The notes beneath the pieces are model-generated. The model made no database searches, had not been told where the DNA came from, and saw only the letters and a list, made by a program, of their open reading frames with translations. The position numbers and the translations under genes were made by a program. Source: Streptomyces griseofuscus (GTDB lineage: Bacteria; Actinomycetota; Actinomycetes; Streptomycetales; Streptomycetaceae). Taken from it: a DNA stretch of 64,000 bases. The DNA is taken from positions 6,262,001 to 6,326,000 of the forward strand of contig NZ_CP051006.1 in assembly GCF_014673495.1 (NCBI RefSeq), in the 5' to 3' direction. Of this stretch, positions 39,526 through 47,898 are shown piece after piece. How positions within the stretch are numbered: the first letter of the stretch is position 1; each line of letters starts with the position of its first letter.

Positions 39526-40590
39526 TCAGCCCCGTGTGCCTTTCGCCAGGCCGGCCAGCGCTTCCAGCACCTCCTCCGCATCCTTCACCATCCGTTCCAC
39601 CAGTTCCGCGCACGAGGGCAGGTCCTCGATCACTCCGGCGACCTGTCCGGCCGCCATCACCCCCAGGTCCGTACGGCCGTCCACCATCGCCGACTTGAGC
39701 AGCATCGGTGTGTTCGCCGCGAGCAGGAGGCTGCTCCAGGACAGTTCCTTTCCGTGTCGCAGGGCGAGGCCGTCCCGGGCCAGCTGCCGCCAGGTCAGTC
39801 CCGACAGCCGCCGGAAGCCGGCCGCCCGCCGCAGCGCGTGCCCGAGGGGCCGTATGCGGCCCGAACGCTCCAGCGCCGCCACCAGGTCCGTGCGCAGCAT
39901 CCGGTGCGGCAGGCCGTCCACCGCGCGGGTCACGGTGACGTCCCGGACCGTGGCCGCCAGATATCTGGCCTTCACCGGATCCGGCACCGTGGAGTCCGAG
40001 GTGAGCAGGAAGCGGGTGCCCATCGCCACCCCCGCTGCCCCGTACGCCAGCGCCGCCACCAGGCCCCGCCCGTCGAAGAACCCGCCCGCCGCCACCACCG
40101 GTATCCGCACCGCGTCCACCACCTGCGGCAGCAGCACGCTCGTGGCCACCTCGCCGGTGTGCCCGCCGCCCTCGCCGCCCTGCACGATCACCGCGTCCGC
40201 GCCCCACGCCGCCACCTTCTCCGCGTGCCGCCGCGCCCCGACGGACGGGACTACCACCACCCCCGCCTCCTTGAGCCGGGTGATCAGCTCGGCGGAGGGA
40301 GCCAGTGCGAAGGAGGCCACCCGGACACCCTCCGCCAGCAGGATCTCCACCCGCTCGGCCGCGTCCTGGGCGTCCGCGCGCAGATTCACCCCGAACGGCG
40401 CTCCCGTACGCGACCGCACCTCCCTTATCGCCGCGCGCAGTTGAGCGGGTGTCATCGTGGCCGAGCCCAGGATGCCCAGCGCGCCCGCGTTCGCCGCCGC
40501 CGACACCAGCCGGGGTCCGGCCACCCAGCCCATCCCGGTCTGCACCACCGGATGACGGACGCCGGTCAACCGGGTGAGCGCGGTCTCCAT
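39526..40590 (-). CDS. Nitronate-monooxygenase-like FMN reductase, IpdC-like
   Basis: A 354-residue TIM-barrel flavoprotein of the NMO/enoyl-reductase II family. RHPVVQTGMGWVAGPRLVSAAANAGALGILGS forms the first strand and FMN loop, IVQGGEGGGHTGE holds the conserved His, and AAGGFFDGRGLVAALAYGAAGVAMGTRFL is the phosphate-binding part. Mycobacterial IpdC (Rv3553, about 355 residues) is the same family and sits directly beside ipdA and ipdB, as here; it acts on a CoA-bound ring intermediate. Its start ATG 40590 shares one base with the IpdB-like stop, so the four genes echA20-ipdA-ipdB-ipdC are coupled. Confidence 0.85.
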   Translation of the reverse strand: METALTRLTGVRHPVVQTGMGWVAGPRLVSAAANAGALGILGSATMTPAQLRAAIREVRSRTGAPFGVNLRADAQDAAERVEILLAEGVRVASFALAPSAELITRLKEAGVVVVPSVGARRHAEKVAAWGADAVIVQGGEGGGHTGEVATSVLLPQVVDAVRIPVVAAGGFFDGRGLVAALAYGAAGVAMGTRFLLTSDSTVPDPVKARYLAATVRDVTVTRAVDGLPHRMLRTDLVAALERSGRIRPLGHALRRAAGFRRLSGLTWRQLARDGLALRHGKELSWSSLLLAANTPMLLKSAMVDGRTDLGVMAAGQVAGVIEDLPSCAELVERMVKDAEEVLEALAGLAKGTRG

Positions 40591-41330
40591 CAGCCCCGCA
40601 CCTCCTCGGGCACCGCACGCTCGCGGGCCCCGTCCGGGTCCAGCACCTCGCGGATCAGCCGCAGTTCCTCGGGCGCGGGCTCCCGGGTGCCCGGCACCTC
40701 GTCCGGCACCACGAGGTCAAAGCCGGTCGCCTCTCGCACCTTGGCCACACGCACCCCTGGATGCAGCGAGGCCAGCCGCATCGAGTGGTCCGGCGTCGCG
40801 AAGTCGAGGACCCCGAGATCGGAGACGACCCGCCCGAGACGATGGAAGCGGGCCGTCCGGCCGAGCGCGGCCGCCCGGTCGTACCCCACCCCGCACACCA
40901 TGTCCACCCGCTCCACGAACACCCGCCGGGAGTGCCGGGGGATCCAGTAACTCGTCGGATTGTTCAGCGTGTTGAGGGAGGCCCCGCGCACCCCGAGCAG
41001 CTGGCGGCGGGGGCGGGCCCAGTCGCCGACGCAGGAGATGTTCTGACTGCCGTACCGGTCGAGCTGGCTCGCGCCCATCATCACGTGCCGGCGGCCGCCC
41101 GCCACCAGCGTCAGATGCTCCCGGAAGGTCAGCCGGCCCTCCGGAGTGCCGTCCGGGCGGACCAGCAGGGCTTCCCCGTCGGTCAGCAGCAGGTCCGGAG
41201 CGAAGGTGAGCCGGGCCAGCCGGGCGCCCAGCGAGGGGATCAGGCCCATCGGGCTCGCCAGTATCTCCCCGGCCCCGCGCCATGCCTCGGCGCAGGCGAT
41301 CACGCAGTACTCGGCCCGGGTCGCCCTCAT
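40590..41330 (-). CDS. CoA-transferase-family beta subunit, IpdB-like
   Basis: A 246-residue protein of the class I CoA-transferase fold. Recognisable parts are VIACAEAWRGAGEILASPMGLIPSLGARLA and HVMMGASQLDRYGSQNISCVGDW. The mycobacterial IpdAB complex of the same architecture opens the last steroid ring (COCHEA-CoA hydrolase) rather than transferring CoA, and lacks the transferase Glu nucleophile. In this protein the segment after HVMMGASQLDR likewise shows no E-x-G loop, consistent with a hydrolase. It overlaps the IpdA-like gene by four bases, as expected for two subunits of one complex. Confidence 0.84.
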   Translation of the reverse strand: MRATRAEYCVIACAEAWRGAGEILASPMGLIPSLGARLARLTFAPDLLLTDGEALLVRPDGTPEGRLTFREHLTLVAGGRRHVMMGASQLDRYGSQNISCVGDWARPRRQLLGVRGASLNTLNNPTSYWIPRHSRRVFVERVDMVCGVGYDRAAALGRTARFHRLGRVVSDLGVLDFATPDHSMRLASLHPGVRVAKVREATGFDLVVPDEVPGTREPAPEELRLIREVLDPDGARERAVPEEVRG

Positions 41331-42178
41331 CGCCCCTCCTCCTTGCGCCACTCGGCCACCGCCGCCCGGTACCCGCCCTCGTCGGCGCCGAGAAACCGCC
41401 CGGCGAACTCCGGCCACGGCGTCTTCGCGTACAGCCGCTGGAACTCCTCGTCCCGTTCGTAGTCCGGCGCGCAGGACGTGAAGTGCGCGCCGTTCGGCGC
41501 CTCCACCACGCCCGTCACCGCGAGCCGCCGCAGCAGCAGCGACTCCACCGGCGCCTTCTCGGTCAGCTCGGCCGTGTCCACGATCCGCTCGCAGGAGACG
41601 TAGGCCGTATCCGCCGCCGCGCAGAACAGATCGTCGAAATACGGGTCCGGGCCCAGGCACTGGCCGGTGCCCAGCCGATCGGCGCGGTGCACATGCACCA
41701 GGGCCGCGTCCAGCCGCAGCGCGGGCATCGCCACCAGCGTCTCCCCGTCCTCGTACGGCGAAGTGACCGTCCGCAGACCGGGGTTGACCCGCATGACGTC
41801 CGAGCCGACGCCCGCCCGCACCGGCAGGAAGGGCAGCCGGTGCGCCGCCGCCTCCAGGCCGCGCAGCAGCATCCCCTCGTCCACCTCCGCCAGTTCGAGC
41901 CCGCCGCGCTCGCGGACCGCACGGTAGTGCGGTTCGAGCGGGATCGAGTCGAGGGTGACGAAGGCCGTGACCAGTCTCCGCAGCCGCCCGGCCGCGGCCA
42001 GCATCCCGACGTCCGGGCCGCCGCAGGAGACGACCGTGAGATCGCGTAACCCGGACCGCAGCAGCGCCCGCACCAGGGCCATCGGCTTGCGGCGCGCGCC
42101 CCAGCCGCCGATGCCCAGGGTCATCCCGCTCTCCAGCCGGCCGACGACCTCCTCGGCGGTCATCGTCTTGTCGCCCAT
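41327..42178 (-). CDS. CoA-transferase-family alpha subunit, IpdA-like
   Basis: A 283-residue alpha-type CoA-transferase subunit: KTMTAEEVVGRLESGMTLGIGGWGARRKPMALVRALL is the typical start with the GxGGxG loop, then VVSCGGPDVGMLAAAG and ALVHVHRADRLGTGQCLGPD. Length and position equal mycobacterial IpdA (about 290 residues). With the IpdB-like subunit it would hydrolyse the final carbocyclic ring of the steroid skeleton. The stop abuts the EchA20-like gene (adjacent bases 42178/42179), and the next start overlaps by four bases. Confidence 0.85.
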   Translation of the reverse strand: MGDKTMTAEEVVGRLESGMTLGIGGWGARRKPMALVRALLRSGLRDLTVVSCGGPDVGMLAAAGRLRRLVTAFVTLDSIPLEPHYRAVRERGGLELAEVDEGMLLRGLEAAAHRLPFLPVRAGVGSDVMRVNPGLRTVTSPYEDGETLVAMPALRLDAALVHVHRADRLGTGQCLGPDPYFDDLFCAAADTAYVSCERIVDTAELTEKAPVESLLLRRLAVTGVVEAPNGAHFTSCAPDYERDEEFQRLYAKTPWPEFAGRFLGADEGGYRAAVAEWRKEEGR

Positions 42179-42931
42179 CTACACCCCCTCCTCCCTGTCC
42201 TTGCCGAATGTGTCGCGCACCCGGTCGGCCAGGCCGCTGAGGCCCGCCTCGAAGGTGAAGCCCTGCTCGAATCGGTAGCTGCGGCGCACATCGACCGGAT
42301 CGATGCCGTTGATCGCGGCCTTCGCCATGCGCAGCAGCCGGCCGTCCTTGGCGGCGATCTCCCGGGCCAGCTCCAGCGCCCCCGCCCGTAACTCCGCGCC
42401 CGGTACCACGCGCCACACCGAGCCGTGCCGATGCAGCTCCGCCGCGCTCGCCGTCCGCCCCGTGTAGTACAGGGCGCGCATCAGATGCTGCGGGACCAGC
42501 CGGGCCAGATGGGTCGCGGCGCCCAGCGCGCCCCGGTCCAGCTCGGGCAGCCCGAAGACGGCGTCCTCACTCGCCACGATCGCGTCCGCATTGCCCACCA
42601 GGCCTATCCCGCCGCCCAGGCAGAACCCCTGCACCGCCGCGACGACGGGTGTCTCGCACTCGTACACCGCGGCGAAGGCGTCGGCGCAGCCCTGGTTCGC
42701 GCCGATCAGCGCCCGCTGTCCGTGCGTCTGTATCTCCTTGATGTCCACGCCCGCGTTGAACCCCCGGCCCTCGGCGGCCAGCACCACGCAGCGGACCTCG
42801 GGGTCGCGGCCCGCCGCGCGCACGGTCTCGGCCAGCGCGGACCAGCCGGTCACCGGGAGCGCGTTGACCGGCGGGAAGTCGACGGTGACGACGGAAATCC
42901 CTTTTTCCGGGGACGAACGGGAGACACCCAT
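42179..42931 (-). CDS. Enoyl-CoA hydratase family protein, EchA20-like
   Basis: A 250-residue crotonase with the oxyanion motifs RGFNAGVDIKEI and VQGFCLGGGIGLVGNADAIVAS and the FGLPELDRGALGA segment. EchA20 (Rv3550, 247 residues) in mycobacteria opens ring D of a HIP metabolite and is encoded immediately before ipdAB, as here. ATG 42931 is preferred: the next upstream in-frame ATG (42961) falls inside the operator. It heads the minus-strand unit and is divergent from two SDR genes. Confidence 0.85.
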   Translation of the reverse strand: MGVSRSSPEKGISVVTVDFPPVNALPVTGWSALAETVRAAGRDPEVRCVVLAAEGRGFNAGVDIKEIQTHGQRALIGANQGCADAFAAVYECETPVVAAVQGFCLGGGIGLVGNADAIVASEDAVFGLPELDRGALGAATHLARLVPQHLMRALYYTGRTASAAELHRHGSVWRVVPGAELRAGALELAREIAAKDGRLLRMAKAAINGIDPVDVRRSYRFEQGFTFEAGLSGLADRVRDTFGKDREEGV

Positions 42932-42952
42932 GGGCGCATCAGCTACCTTTCC

Positions 42953-42966
42953 ACCAAACATTTGTT
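42953..42966. promoter_or_regulatory. KstR2-like operator, site 2
   Basis: The 14-mer ACCAAACATTTGTT differs from site 1 (ACCAAACACTTGTT) at one base and from the mycobacterial KstR2 motif at two fixed positions. The match extends outward: CCACC...TTAGG here against CTACC...TTAGG at site 1. It lies in the 86-bp divergent region between the EchA20-like gene and the first SDR. Confidence 0.6.
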
Positions 42967-43017
42967 AGGTGCGATGGCTTCGAAATTAGCAGCCGCCACG
43001 GACCAGCGGGAGGCCCT

Positions 43018-43995
43018 GTGGAAAACTCGACCGCGCGCCCTGTGGACAACTCCTGGCGCGCCCCGGCCGACTCCCTGCGCGGCCGCACCGTCCTCGTCAC
43101 CGGCGGCACCCGCGGGGTCGGCGCAGGCATCGCGCGGGCCTTCGCGGACGCGGGCGCCCACGTCCTGACCTGCGCCCGCAGACCTCCCGAACAGCCGCTG
43201 GACGGCGTCGAGTTCACCCCGCTCGACCTGCGGGACCCGCCCGCCGTCCGGGCCTTCTTCGGCGCGCTGCCCCGGCTCGACGTACTCGTCAACAACGCGG
43301 GCGGGACGCCCTACCGGCGACTGCTCGACGCGGAGGCCGAACGGCACGCCAAGGTCCTGGAACTGAACCTGACCGCCCCGCTGACCGCGTCCCTCGCCGC
43401 GTACGAGCAGCTGCGGCGCAGCCGGGGCTCCATCGTGATGATCGGCAGCGTCAGCGGGGGCCGCCCCTCGCCCGGCTCCGCCGCCTACGGCGCGGCCAAG
43501 GCGGGGCTCGCCCATCTCGCCGCGTCCATGGCGGTCGAGTGGGCGCCGCATGTACGGGTCAACACGCTGGTGGTGGGCATGGTGCGCACCGAACAGTCCG
43601 CCGCGCACTACGGCGGCCCCGACGGCATCGCCGCCGTCGCCCGCACCGTCCCGCTCGGCCGGCTGGCCACTCCCGCCGACGTCGGCGCCGCCGCCGTCTT
43701 CCTCGCCTCCGACGCCGCGGCGTACATCAGCGGGGCGAGCCTCCAGGTGCATGGGGGCGGGGAGTGGCCGACGTTTCTGGGGGCGATGGGGCGGGGGCCG
43801 ACCGGGGACCCGGTTGCGTCCGAGGGGCCGGTCGATGGCCCGGCAGCTTGCACGGAAGGGGGCGAGCCGTCCGATGGCCCGGCATCTGCCGGGGACGGGC
43901 GGCCCGGTGGCCCGGGTCCTTCCGCGAAGGGACGGTCCGGTGGCGCGGGGCCTTCCGAGGAGATCCGAGGGGAACGGAGAGGGGAGTGGGGATGA
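43018..43995 (+). CDS. Short-chain dehydrogenase (Rv3549c-like) with low-complexity tail
   Basis: A 325-residue protein. Residues 1-262 are a classical SDR: TVLVTGGTRGVGAGIARAF, LVNNAGGTPY, IGSVSGG with the catalytic Ser and YGAAKAG with Tyr and Lys. The last 60 residues are Gly/Pro/Ser/Glu-rich (EGPVDGPAAC, DGRPGGPGPS) and look disordered; the mycobacterial counterpart is about 260 residues, so the tail is an addition. GTG 43018 follows GGGAGG by five bases. The stop overlaps the next SDR by four bases. Confidence 0.84.
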   Translation: MENSTARPVDNSWRAPADSLRGRTVLVTGGTRGVGAGIARAFADAGAHVLTCARRPPEQPLDGVEFTPLDLRDPPAVRAFFGALPRLDVLVNNAGGTPYRRLLDAEAERHAKVLELNLTAPLTASLAAYEQLRRSRGSIVMIGSVSGGRPSPGSAAYGAAKAGLAHLAASMAVEWAPHVRVNTLVVGMVRTEQSAAHYGGPDGIAAVARTVPLGRLATPADVGAAAVFLASDAAAYISGASLQVHGGGEWPTFLGAMGRGPTGDPVASEGPVDGPAACTEGGEPSDGPASAGDGRPGGPGPSAKGRSGGAGPSEEIRGERRGEWG

Positions 43996-44906
43996 GCGGA
44001 ATCTGCTCGGGTCGGGTGGTCGTCGTCACCGGTGCGGGGCGGGGGCTGGGGCGGGCGCACGCCCTCGCCTTCGCGGCCGAGGGGGCACGGGTCGTCGTCA
44101 ACGATCTCGGGGTACGGCTGGACGGCGAGCCCGGCGGTGAGAACCCCGCGGAGGCCGTCGCCGCGGAGATCCGCGCGGCGGGCGGCGAGGCGGTGGCGCA
44201 CGGCGGGGACATCGCGACGAGCGCGGGCGCGGCATCGCTGGTGCGGACCGCGGTGGAGGCGTACGGGCGGCTCGACACGCTCGTCAACAACGCGGGGTTC
44301 CTGCGCGACCGGATGCTCGTCAATCTTGACGAGGACGACTGGGACGCCGTGCTCCGGGTCCATCTCAAGGGGCACTTCCTGCCGCTGAAGCATGCCGCCG
44401 CGTACTGGCGGGCCGAGGCGAAGAGCGGGCGCGAGCCGGTCGGGCGGGTCGTCAACACCAGCAGCGGGGCCGGTCTGCTGGGCTCGCTCGGGCAGGGGAA
44501 CTACAGCGCGGCCAAGGCCGGGATCGTGGCGCTCACCCTGGTCGCGGCGGCCGAACTCGACCGGTACGGCGTCCAGGTCAACGCCATCGCCCCCGCGGCC
44601 CGCACCCGGATGACCGAGCGCACCTTCGCGGAGACGATGTCCGTCCCGGCGACCGGCTTCGACGCCATGGCGCCGGAAAACGTCTCGCCGCTGGTGGTGT
44701 GGCTGGGTTCGGCCGCGAGCGCGGGTGTGAGCGGACGGGTGTTCGAGATCGGGGGTGGTCGGCTCAGCGTCATGGAGGGCTGGCATCACGGCCCCACGGC
44801 GGACAAGGGGGCCCGGTGGGGGGTGGAGGAGGTGGGCAAGGTGGCGCTACGGCTGCTGGGTGAGGCGGAGCGGCCGGGTGCGGTGTACGGGACGGGAACC
44901 GGCTGA
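43992..44906 (+). CDS. Short-chain dehydrogenase, Rv3548c-like
   Basis: A 304-residue SDR of the multifunctional-enzyme/17-beta-HSD-4 dehydrogenase type: VVVVTGAGRGLGRAHALAFAAEGARVVVNDLG, LVNNAGFLRDRML and NYSAAKAGIVALTLVAA. The length equals Rv3548c exactly as I recall it, and like that gene it follows the other SDR opposite echA20. It probably oxidises a 3-hydroxyacyl-CoA intermediate. It ends at a short repeated spacer before a converging gene. Confidence 0.85.
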   Translation: MSGICSGRVVVVTGAGRGLGRAHALAFAAEGARVVVNDLGVRLDGEPGGENPAEAVAAEIRAAGGEAVAHGGDIATSAGAASLVRTAVEAYGRLDTLVNNAGFLRDRMLVNLDEDDWDAVLRVHLKGHFLPLKHAAAYWRAEAKSGREPVGRVVNTSSGAGLLGSLGQGNYSAAKAGIVALTLVAAAELDRYGVQVNAIAPAARTRMTERTFAETMSVPATGFDAMAPENVSPLVVWLGSAASAGVSGRVFEIGGGRLSVMEGWHHGPTADKGARWGVEEVGKVALRLLGEAERPGAVYGTGTG

Positions 44907-44913
44907 CCGCGCC

Positions 44914-45002
44914 GCAGCCCAACGATCCCAGTCCCCAGATCGCAGAGCCCAGGCCCCAGCTTTGCAGCCAACTGATCCCAGTCCACGGATCCCAGGCCCC
45001 AG
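44914..45002. repeat. Short degenerate direct repeat, two units of about 40-46 bp
   Basis: GCAGCCCAACGATCCCAGTC and GCAGCCAACTGATCCCAGTC start two related units at 44914 and 44964, both ending CCCAGGCCCCAG. It lies between converging genes and has no coding sign. Confidence 0.65.
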
Positions 45003-45070
45003 GCCCCCGGTCAGACCACGGGACAACCGCGCAACCCCCTGCCGGCCTGCCCCGTCGGCCGCGCCCCCGC

Positions 45071-45952
45071 TTACGTATCGCACTCCAGCACCACCCCACA
45101 CAACCCGCACCGCGCCCGCACGCGCCCCCTTACCGGAACCCTGATCCGTTGATGGCAGGTCGGGCAGGGGAAGGTGACGTGGAGGCCGCCGGAGGGATCG
45201 GAGCCGAAGGAGTAGGGGGCGCCCGGGGGAGCCGGCGCCGCGTGGCGGCGGTCGTGGGCGTAGCGGCGGCGGCCCGTCCAGCCGGCGCCGGTCAGCGGGG
45301 GCTGCCGGCTGTCGTGGCGGGCGCGCGCCAGCCCCTTCGTGTACGCGGTGTACGCCTGCGGGCTGGTGAACCGGATCGAGGGGTCCTCGTCGAAGAGCAG
45401 GGCCCGCTTGGCCAGCACGTACCCGAACTCCTCCGGGGTGAGATAGCCCAGCTTCTGCGAGGAGAGCGAGTCCTCCCGGTAGGCGTCCAGCAGCAGCCAG
45501 CCCGCGCCCAGGTACGTCGTCACCGTGTCCGTGAGGATCTCGTTCTCCGCCGTCGTGGGGAAGGCGAGGTCCAGGCGGTGCAGATAGACGTGCGCCACCT
45601 CGTGCGCGAGCGCCGCGCCGATGTCCTCGCGGTGGGTGCGGAAGCGGTCGTTCAGCTCCACGAAGTACTCGGGCCCCGCCGTCAGTTCGACGTTCGCGGC
45701 ATGGGTCATCTCCCGGAAGCCGACGATCAGCCGCGCGTCCGGCAACCGGAAGTGCCGCACCATCTCCCGGGCCACCCGCTGCGCCCCCAGATGCAGGTCG
45801 TCGGTGTCGCAGAACGCCACGTCCGCGGGGGCCACACTGGTCGCGAAGGTCTGTACGGTCGTCGGCGACAGCCGCCGGTACAGCGCGGTGATCGCCGCCC
45901 GTACCGTCTCCAGATGCGGGAACCCGTGCTCCACCGGTCCGCCGTTCGCCAT
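45071..45952 (-). CDS. Putative zinc metallopeptidase with C-terminal zinc ribbon
   Basis: A 293-residue protein. The HExxH motif is H117-E-V-A-H121 in GAALAHEVAHVYLHRL, and the following ENEILTDTVTTYLGAGWL supplies a likely third ligand Glu. After about residue 225 come a Pro-rich linker and a four-cysteine zinc ribbon (CPTCHQRIRVP and CGLCGVVLECDT). No signal peptide or transmembrane helix is visible, so it is probably cytoplasmic. I do not recognise a named family; the peptidase assignment is from the motif only. It converges with the SDR gene and shares direction with the GH35 gene 78 bp upstream. Confidence 0.72.
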   Translation of the reverse strand: MANGGPVEHGFPHLETVRAAITALYRRLSPTTVQTFATSVAPADVAFCDTDDLHLGAQRVAREMVRHFRLPDARLIVGFREMTHAANVELTAGPEYFVELNDRFRTHREDIGAALAHEVAHVYLHRLDLAFPTTAENEILTDTVTTYLGAGWLLLDAYREDSLSSQKLGYLTPEEFGYVLAKRALLFDEDPSIRFTSPQAYTAYTKGLARARHDSRQPPLTGAGWTGRRRYAHDRRHAAPAPPGAPYSFGSDPSGGLHVTFPCPTCHQRIRVPVRGRVRARCGLCGVVLECDT

Positions 45953-46030
45953 GTCGGCACCCCCAAACCCCGAACAGCCCGCGCCGGTCCCCGACGACCG
46001 CTCTTCCAGGGTAGGTGCCGCACCGCCCCC

Positions 46031-47800
46031 TCACACGGGCAGCAACCGCGGTACCGGCGTCGGCACCGCCCCATCCCCCTCCGCCCCCTCCAGCTCCAGC
46101 ACCCACACCTCGTTCTCCCCCTCACGCAGCACCGGCCCGGGTACGTACAGCGACCGCTGGGGCCCCACCGACCAGTAGCGGCCCAGGCAGAAGCCGTTGA
46201 CCCACACGAATCCGCGCGTCAGGCCGGGCAGTTCCAGGCGCGCGTCCCCGGCCGCCCCGAGGACGGTGGCCGTGCCCCGGTACAGCCCGGGCGCCCCCGC
46301 CGAGGGCGGCGCGGTGAACGGCACCGCCGACACGCCGTCCTCGAACGCGTCCAGGTCCAGTCCCCGGGCCCGCACCCCGTGCAGGTACTGCCGCTCGTGC
46401 AGCACACCCCCGGTGATCCCCTTCGCCTCGCCCAGGAGCGGCCCGTAGTTCACCCGGCCGAGGGACTCCACCCACAGCTCCACCCGCGCCGGACCCGCGA
46501 CGGGCTCCTTGAGCCGCGGTTCCGCCTCGGTGAGCACCCCGGCCCGCACCCCGTCGACGTACACCACGGCCAGATCCCGCAGCCCCCGTACGGACAGCGG
46601 GTACGGCTCGCGCGGTCCGGGCACGTCCACCTCGTAACGCACCAGGCCCCGTGTGATGCCCAGCTCCTCGAACGTGGGCGCCTGGGGGCGTGTCGTCTCC
46701 TCGCCGCCCAGGACGGCCAGCACGGCGCCCATAGGAGCCCATTCGGCGAGCGAAACCTCGGTGAGGGAGGCCAAGCGGGCGGGTTCCGGCGGGAGTTCCG
46801 GCAACGAGCCCTCCTGGTGGCGCGCCAGTACCTCTCGAAAGCGCCGGAACTTCTCCGTGGGGCGGCCGTATTCGTCCACCGGGGCGTCGTAGTCGTACGA
46901 CGTCACATCCGGCTGGAGCTCGCCCTCGTGCAGCTCGCCGCCCCGGTTCGCGCCCGCCCAGCCGCCGAAGCTCGTACCGCCGTGCGCCATGTAGAGGTTC
47001 ACCGAGGCACCGCACTCCAGAATCTCCCGCAGCGCCTCCGCGGCCTCCCCGGGATCACGGACGGCGGGCGTGCCGGACCAGTGGTCGAACCAGCCGCACC
47101 AGAACTCCATGCACATCAGCGGGCCCTCGGGGCGATGGCGGCGCAGCGCGGCGAAGGACTCGCGCGCGCGGGAGCCGAAGTTCGCCGTGGCGAGCACCCC
47201 GGGCACCGATCCGCCGGTCAGCATGTGGTCCTCGGGGCCGTCGGAGGTGAACAGCGGCACGGTGACACCCTCGGCGCGCAACAGGGCGGCCAGTTCGGCG
47301 AGATAGCCCGCGTCGGAGCCGTAGCTGCCGTACTCGTTCTCCACCTGGACCAGGACCACCGGGCCGCCGCGGTCGGCCTGCCGGGACACGATCTCGGGCA
47401 GCAGCCGGCCGAACCAGGCGCGGACATGGCGCATGTACCGCTCGTCCCGGGTGCGCATCCGCCCGCCCGGTTGTGCCGTCAGCCAGGCCGGCAGACCGCC
47501 GTTCTCCCACTCGGCGCAGATGTAGGGACCGGGCCGCACGATCGCCCACAGGCCCGCCGCGCGTGCCGCGTCCAGGAACCGGCCGACCGCCGCCACGTCC
47601 CGGTGGCGCCCCGGGGCGGGCTGGTGCAGATTCCACGGCACGTACGTCTCCACGCAGTTGAGACCCATCGCCCGCAGCATCGCCAGCCGGTGCCCCCACT
47701 GCTCCTCGTGCACCCGGAAGTAGTGCAGCGCGCCGGACAGCAGCCGCACCGGCCGCCCGTCCAGCAGGAAGTCCCTCTCGCCCACGCTGAACTCGCTCAT
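46031..47800 (-). CDS. Beta-galactosidase, glycoside hydrolase family 35
   Basis: A 589-residue GH35 enzyme without signal peptide, so intracellular. The catalytic barrel starts with FLLDGRPVRLLSGALHYFRV. The acid/base is E156 in VQVENEYGSYG and the nucleophile E232 in MCMEFWCGWFDHW. Beta-sandwich domains fill the C-terminal third, ending with FVWVNGFCLGRYWSVGPQ, the family's carbohydrate-binding jelly roll. It hydrolyses terminal beta-galactosides; the natural substrate may be a plant or host oligosaccharide taken up by another system. ATG 47800 is chosen. An AraC-type regulator is divergent, 98 bp away. Confidence 0.93.
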   Translation of the reverse strand: MSEFSVGERDFLLDGRPVRLLSGALHYFRVHEEQWGHRLAMLRAMGLNCVETYVPWNLHQPAPGRHRDVAAVGRFLDAARAAGLWAIVRPGPYICAEWENGGLPAWLTAQPGGRMRTRDERYMRHVRAWFGRLLPEIVSRQADRGGPVVLVQVENEYGSYGSDAGYLAELAALLRAEGVTVPLFTSDGPEDHMLTGGSVPGVLATANFGSRARESFAALRRHRPEGPLMCMEFWCGWFDHWSGTPAVRDPGEAAEALREILECGASVNLYMAHGGTSFGGWAGANRGGELHEGELQPDVTSYDYDAPVDEYGRPTEKFRRFREVLARHQEGSLPELPPEPARLASLTEVSLAEWAPMGAVLAVLGGEETTRPQAPTFEELGITRGLVRYEVDVPGPREPYPLSVRGLRDLAVVYVDGVRAGVLTEAEPRLKEPVAGPARVELWVESLGRVNYGPLLGEAKGITGGVLHERQYLHGVRARGLDLDAFEDGVSAVPFTAPPSAGAPGLYRGTATVLGAAGDARLELPGLTRGFVWVNGFCLGRYWSVGPQRSLYVPGPVLREGENEVWVLELEGAEGDGAVPTPVPRLLPV

Positions 47801-47898
47801 ACCGCCAAGGCTCACCCCTTCCGGTGCCCGGCGCCATGGACGAAGATCGGCACCACTTGGACAAAAAGCGACCACCGCCGACGCCGGGAGGAGCAGCG

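Noticed and set aside
39001..40950. Plus-strand frame through the 225-bp repeat and antisense to the IpdC-like gene
   Set aside because: Repetitive composition; the second repeat copy has a one-base deletion relative to the first, so reading frame is not conserved.
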